Of a stretch of 64,000 bases of DNA, positions 58,693-64,000 are shown in pieces. Position numbers and translations under genes: made by a program. The notes below the pieces were generated by a model. The model did not search any database and was not told where the DNA came from. It saw only the letters and a program-made list of their open reading frames with translations. How positions within the stretch are numbered: the stretch's first letter is position 1; the number at the start of each line of letters is the position of its first letter. The DNA is from Oryza sativa Japonica Group (Eukaryota > Streptophyta > Magnoliopsida > Poales > Poaceae): assembly GCF_034140825.1 (NCBI RefSeq), contig NC_089041.1:28285501-28349500 (forward strand). Reading direction: 5' to 3'.

Positions 58693-60059
58693 TAACTAAA
58701 CCATATAATAATAAGATTAAAATAGCCTTCACCTGCTGCAACTCACGGGTATTTTTTCTAGTAGTATAATAAATTTAGGTGAATGTGACACATCTAGTAC
58801 AATGACTCTGGATAGACTCATTGTACTCAGATGTGGCACATCCACCTAAAATCTCTTATATTAAAGGACGAAAGGAGTAATAAAGTATCTATAGATGTTT
58901 TTTTATATTTGTTGTAGATCATAGGTTTTTATATTTTGGGATGGATGACCTATTATTTTTACAAAATTTGTATTAAAATATTTTAAAAATATTTTTTTCA
59001 AAAGTTTAAAATCAATATGTCTTATGCTTTTCTTTAAAAAAATGTTCCAAATGACGTTAAGGGGTCTAAATGTAATTTTTATATAGCTCGTGAAATATAT
59101 GATTTTGCATTTTAAAAATATATCATATAAAGTCATATGAAATATTACTTTATATTAAAATTGTAGAGCATGAGAATATCTACAACATTTTTGTTAACAA
59201 TCTTATCATTTAGATGTCCAAAATATTTTTTACAAAATCTAAAACCTATTTTAACAACTAGCGAAAAGGGTTTGAATACAAATAAAATTTTTATATTTAG
59301 GTCCCTTAAAGGTTAAAGCCCACTGGAATGACGATTTTTTAAAAAACGCGCTCCTAGAGGATGTGAGGCGTCTAGATTTGTAAATTTTTGAAATGAAAAA
59401 AATGTTTTTTTAAATATCTTAACTAATTAAAAAAATCATAACTTTTCAATCATCACCTCGTCTTTGTCCGTGTGTTTTTTGTGTCAACGCGCTAATTTTT
59501 CATCCGTCCAGAAAAAACTAGTTGTTCCTTTGCATCCCAATAATCGAAGAGTAGGGAAAACTGAAGCATAAACACACAAACAAATCCAAAATTTCCCATG
59601 CAGCTAGATCGTTTCCAAATTCCAAATTTCCGATTCGTACACGGAACAGAAAAAAAGAACTCTGGATTGTCAAATTAGACTCTATCCACCCAAATAAAAT
59701 CAGCGGAGATATCCATGAGAGAACTCCAATCATACCCGAGGTTAGCAACTCCACCTTGACCTCCTTTTTGCCCGCCCTGGATTGAAAGACAAACATCGGT
59801 ACATCCAACTCGCCATTGCCATAGAGCTTTGTCGCTTGCTAACTGGGGACTACTTGCTGCCATGGTCCGTCGTCGTCTGTGCCCTCATTCTCTGCCGCTA
59901 CACCCAGAACCACACAAGATGGGGTGGTCGCCAGCCTTTGCTTTGCTCGCTGTCCTGCACCCACTGGCAGCCTCCGCCTTGCTAGCCACCCACCGCTAGA
60001 TCCACATAATTTTATTTTGTGTGAATGATAAATGGGTCTTACACATATTTTTTAATTCT
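58693..60059. other. Intergenic AT-rich region
   Basis: 58770-58880 is a small hairpin (GTGACACATCTAGTACAATGA / TCATTGTACTCAGATGTGGCAC), likely a MITE. The rest is AT-rich with no gene that I can support; a minus-strand frame at 59520-59860 has no recognisable domain. Confidence 0.45.
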
Positions 60060-60295
60060 AATACCACCTAAGTGATACATCAACGCTATGTGGATCAAAG
60101 ACCAAGTCAATACTACTACGTAGGCGTCACGTCAGTGAAACCGTCCTCCAAAACTATCGAAGGAGTCAAATTACACCATTTTTAATAGTTGGAGGGTCGA
60201 GATATCTGTATCGTGGATTCGTGGTCAAGAAATACGAATTAGATTTAGTCAGTAGTTAAGGGAGTAAAGGTGAACTTATACCCTCCAATATAGTA
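60060..60295. mobile_element. Decayed arm of a foldback MULE
   Basis: ACCAAGTCAA, ACGTAGGCGTCACGTCAG, AACTATCGAAGGA, TTAGTCAGTAGTTAAGG and GGTGAACTTATACC occur in the same order as in the right arm of the 28210-29707 element. No matching second arm is visible, so it is a relic. Confidence 0.55.
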
Positions 60296-63200
60296 GTAGG
60301 AGCGTAGCTAGGGGTAGCTCTGGTGGGCTAGGGGCTACCCCAGATTTGGCCCAGCAACACCCAACCCCCAAAACTTTAGCCCACTCGTGCAGACCCGGGA
60401 GGCAGGCGTTGGCGCTAGGGCTGGGAGCCTTGACGCGCGTGACCGCCGCGCCGCCGCCGAACCTCGGGTCTGATTCTCGCCGTTCCAGCCGCCGGCGCCG
60501 GAAGTCCAGGATCCCTGGCCCTGGTTGAGTTGGCTCCTTTCTTGCCGCTGCCGCCTGCTACTACTCTGCCCAAGTGTGTGTTTAGGTAAAGTGGTGGATG
60601 GTGAACTATGAATCTGTAACGCATAGCATTTGCCATTGCCTATTTGTGAAACATGCAAAGAAAGCTCTCTCTATTCTACCCTGGGAAGTTGCCATTTTTC
60701 ATGTGTTTTCTTGCTCGATCTTTCTTGTTCATTCTTTTATTAATTATTATTTTCAATCGTGAGGAAAAAAAAACATGATTTGGCCTGGCTTATTGTTAAT
60801 ACTATCACCCATCGATGTAGCAGTGCGTCGAGAATCGATTTAAGGCACTTGCCCTCCTAAGTTCCAACAGAGCATGTGCGCAGTTCTCGACTGGATGGAC
60901 CCGTGCCATTTTTGTTTCTTGGAGAGGCATAGGCATAGATTGATTTTGCCTCGCACTGTCTAGTAGCATGGTCATATTTAGCATTCTATCCTAATGTTTT
61001 TTTTGTTTCTACTACTGTACTACTACATAATATGTAATGGGTCATTTCTTGCATTTTGTTAGTCAAACTACACAGTAAAATCCTCAAAATCCAAATCTTG
61101 TATTTCTTGTAGTAAGTTGTAACCAAATCCAAAAACCCTAGCCACCAGATCCTGTCATCGCGGGCGAGCCATTACTATTTACTAGTCGTCTTCAAGTTGA
61201 AGCAGTTTTTTTCCATCGTTTGTCTTCGTTCTCTTCTGTCAAAGCAGCAGCAATTGCCTTCAGTTTGCCTCGTCCATCCGTCGTCCCCCACCGCGTCTTG
61301 TCGTCTCGTCAATCGGCACCGTCCTCGTCGTCGTCGCCGCGTTTCCCTTCGCCAGTTGCAGCCGCCACCGGCAGCGCTCATCTTCACCATCGCCGGCGGC
61401 AACCCCGTCCGCCCATCGTCCCGCGGGCGTCCTTGCACCAAGGCCGTTGCCGCTTCCATCTGTCGATTCCTGCCGCTGCGGCTTTAGCTAATGCCCACCT
61501 TCTAAGGGGGTGTTTAGATGGGGCTAAAACTTTTTAGTCCGTGTCACATTGAATGTTTGACACTAATTTGGAGTATTAAACATAGACTAATAAAAAAACT
61601 AATTTCATAAATGAAAGCTAATCTGCGAGACGAATTTTTTAAGCCTAATTAATCCATAATTATGAAAAGTTTACTGTAGCATCACATTGTCAAATCATGG
61701 TGTAATTAGACTCAAAAGATTCGTCTCGCGAATTAGTCCAAGGTTATAGAATAGGTTTTATAATTAGTGTATGTTTAATACTCTAAATTAGTGTATAAAC
61801 ATCCGATGTGACAGGGACTTAAAATAAGTCCCTGTTTCCCAAACAGGCCCAGCTGCTGCTATGTGCAGACCTGCTGCTGAGGGCTCATCTATTTGGGATC
61901 ATTTCAGTGGCTGGCATTGTGTCCAACCCAGCAGCTCCTGTTACTACCATTCTTACCTCTGCTTCTCCTGGCTCTGTTTTCCTTCTGTTGTCTCATGAGG
62001 ATTTTGTGACACTTTAGTTGTGCACTATGTACTAATAATATTACAGGTTGTGCTTGATAGTGTAAGGAAGATATTGTTTTAGAAAATTTACAATCTTGTT
62101 ATGTTTTTCTGCTGATATTGATATTAGTATTGATTCCATAGCAAATTCGTGTCGTTTTCCATTCTTAGGCAAATTTAAGACCAGTCTTTTCTGCATAGAG
62201 TATGTTCGTCAGCTATCTTTGTAGTCCTTGCATTGCTAGAAGTTCCAGAACATCTGGACATGTGAATAGTAGATTTCCAACATTAGGCACACATTTGTGC
62301 TGTTACTGTTAGGGTGAGTTATTGAAATGCCACCTTTTGCTGTATCAGTGATGAATAGCAGAGCAAACTTGTCCTTTTTCTTGTACTACTAGTATCATCG
62401 AAGTTTGTTTATGCAATCTAATGTGCAGAAATAGTTATGCCCCTCTGTTATAAACAGGTCACATATATATCTAATATTTGTCAGTTTGAAGTTGCATCCA
62501 GTGTCCGCTGTAACTTATCTAAAGCAAAATGTGATAAGTTTGACAGTAACTTATTCTCTTTGAATTTGCCATCAATATATGAAATATAATTTTTTAACTG
62601 TACCAAGATCAGGCAGGTAAAGAATGAAGATATAGAATATATGTAATAGGTGAATAATCTAGAATTTGAATGTATAGCTTGTGTTGCATCGCTTGGAAAA
62701 AAATTATTAGGATAAAACTAATGATTTTTAGATCTTGTTCATAATGTACAATTCTTGAGCTTTGTCATTCATCTTTGACTTTGATCATCAAGTTGGTATC
62801 TATTCAATTTATTTTGGGAAGCAAAGTAACTGGTGTAAATACTGTTTTTCTCCCAAATATAAGGAAAAAGGTGGAACCTCTATACCACTAGTACTAGGTA
62901 TAAATTTGCAGCTGAGTAGCTGATTATTTCTGCATGCTTGCAATATCTCAAATCTCTACTTGTCCACTTTTGCTTCAAATTTATATTTGGCCTTCTTCTT
63001 ATTGAAAGCAGGGCAGAGTGAGCACGATATCTTCTATCTGATAGACAAGGGCGATGCCTTCGGTAATGTAGATTCTATCTTGCTAGCGCAATATTTATTG
63101 TTGCCTGTTTAAGATAATTTTTTTCTAAGAATATTATGATTTGAATTACCACTCACTACAAAATGTGGCTGTAATAGTCTTTGTAGTACCACTCCCATGA

Positions 63201-64000
63201 TAGCTGTGAACAAACTGTGATAGAATGAGGCTACATGCACAGAGGTCAAATTTCATGGTTCCACAGCTTAGTATTCCTTTAAGTGATATAATATCCCTAA
63301 TAAAAAAACTCTTTGATGTTGCCTCAGGTTAGCAAAAGTGGGTTACAATTAGAACTTTCTTCGTATTTTATTTGGTAGAACTTGATATAGGTACTAAGTG
63401 TTATTACTCCTTTTATTACAGTATACACATTGGTTGTAGCATTTGGAGGTTTCTTTTGGTTGTGTTGGGCACATAGTGCTCGGGCACTTATATATATATT
63501 TATCTCCATCTTTGAAAGTTGAGATTAGTGTGTTTGACTCCTATCTGTATCCCTTGTGGGGCCTGAAATAAAATATGTGATATATCTTGGGACTCGCTTA
63601 TTTTACTTTCATTTTTCTTGAAAATCATATTGCACATGTCATCTAACCTCTTGAGAGGTAATACCTATGATAAATCTCAAAAGTTTATTCTTGATGATAA
63701 TTTGGGACCATATGGTGTTTGCTGGTTCTTCTGTTACTGCACTGTTGTCACACACCCGCACATGCCAATAGTAAATGTTCTTTTAACATCTTTCCTCTAA
63801 CAACAGGGGCCTATCCTGCTGCCTTCTGTTATTATTTTTATTATTATTTTGCTGTTTTCAGAATTTGAAGAAGAAGAATGTGAAAACCAACCTGCTGTTT
63901 TAAATCAATTTGAATTTGGACTAGAGAATACTAATTTATAATTTCAATTTTGTGGAACATATAAATAATTCCAAACCAAGAAGATTACATTTATTTGAAA
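60296..64000 (+). other. Possible 5' part of a gene or hAT element running out of the window
   Basis: A GC-rich leader (60380-60560; another at 61240-61490) precedes AT-rich, intron-like sequence with T-rich tracts. Two exon-like pieces with good splice signals: 63012-about 63061 (acceptor AAAGCAG, donor GTAATG) and 63863 onward (acceptor TTTTCAG, acidic FEEEEC). Neither gives a recognisable domain. Could equally be the 5' end of a large transposon. Very tentative. Confidence 0.2.
61506..61850. mobile_element. MITE of the GCGAGACGAATC family
   Basis: Starts GGGGGTGTTTAGATGGGGC and ends CCTGTTTCCCAAACAGGCC. The inverted pair GCGAGACGAATT / GATTCGTCTCGCGAATTAG lies in the middle, as in the 52.0-kb MITE. 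The exact right border and target repeat are unclear. Confidence 0.7.

Overview
This is plant nuclear DNA, almost certainly rice (Oryza sativa), long arm of chromosome 7. The anchor is a gene on the minus strand at 18.1-19.9 kb whose seven coding exons splice to the 152-residue rice cytosolic Cu/Zn superoxide dismutase SODCC2. GC-rich grass exons, dense MITEs (Stowaway, Tourist, hAT), CACTA, Mutator-like elements (MULEs) and old LTR copies agree with this.

Layout. (1) 0.1-17.2 kb: a tandem array of four short-chain dehydrogenase/reductase (SDR) genes on the plus strand. Each has a tiny first exon, a short intron and a large GC-rich exon (about 298-308 residues). The copies differ mainly by what has landed in or beside them. 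Copy 2 carries a solo LTR inside its coding exon that sits exactly where a phase-0 intron would. A four-level nest of transposons (5.76-11.1 kb) separates copies 2 and 3. Copy 4 has a hAT element just upstream. (2) 18.1-20.0 kb: SODCC2, with a 5'UTR intron that splits a miR398-like target site. (3) 20.3-25.1 kb and 43.8-51.9 kb: two copies of a segmental duplication on the minus strand. They encode a protein with two trypsin/HtrA-like domains in which all six catalytic positions are replaced. The distal copy (B) is intact at 614 residues over 15 coding exons; the proximal copy (A) is a pseudogene. (4) 26.4-40.1 kb: an old long LTR interrupted by two MULEs, each with a perfect 9-bp target duplication. 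The larger MULE (7.36 kb) carries a MURA transposase with three in-frame TAG codons and a plant-mobile-domain gene. (5) 52-57 kb: a 5-kb foldback containing a chlorophyllase exon fragment, a SINE, a periodic AT-rich repeat and a small MULE. (6) 57-64 kb: MITEs, gene-fragment-bearing small elements and possibly the start of a gene that leaves the window.

Functional picture. The live host genes are the SDR array (probably NAD(H)-linked oxidoreductases of the tasselseed2/momilactone-synthase-like group), SODCC2 and the intact pseudoprotease gene B. They are neighbours, not an evident pathway. The most novel points are the LTR-derived intron of SDR copy 2 and the double pseudoprotease with its decaying twin. 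Exon coordinates were read by hand from splice consensus, reading frame and paralogue comparison; no alignment or database search was run.
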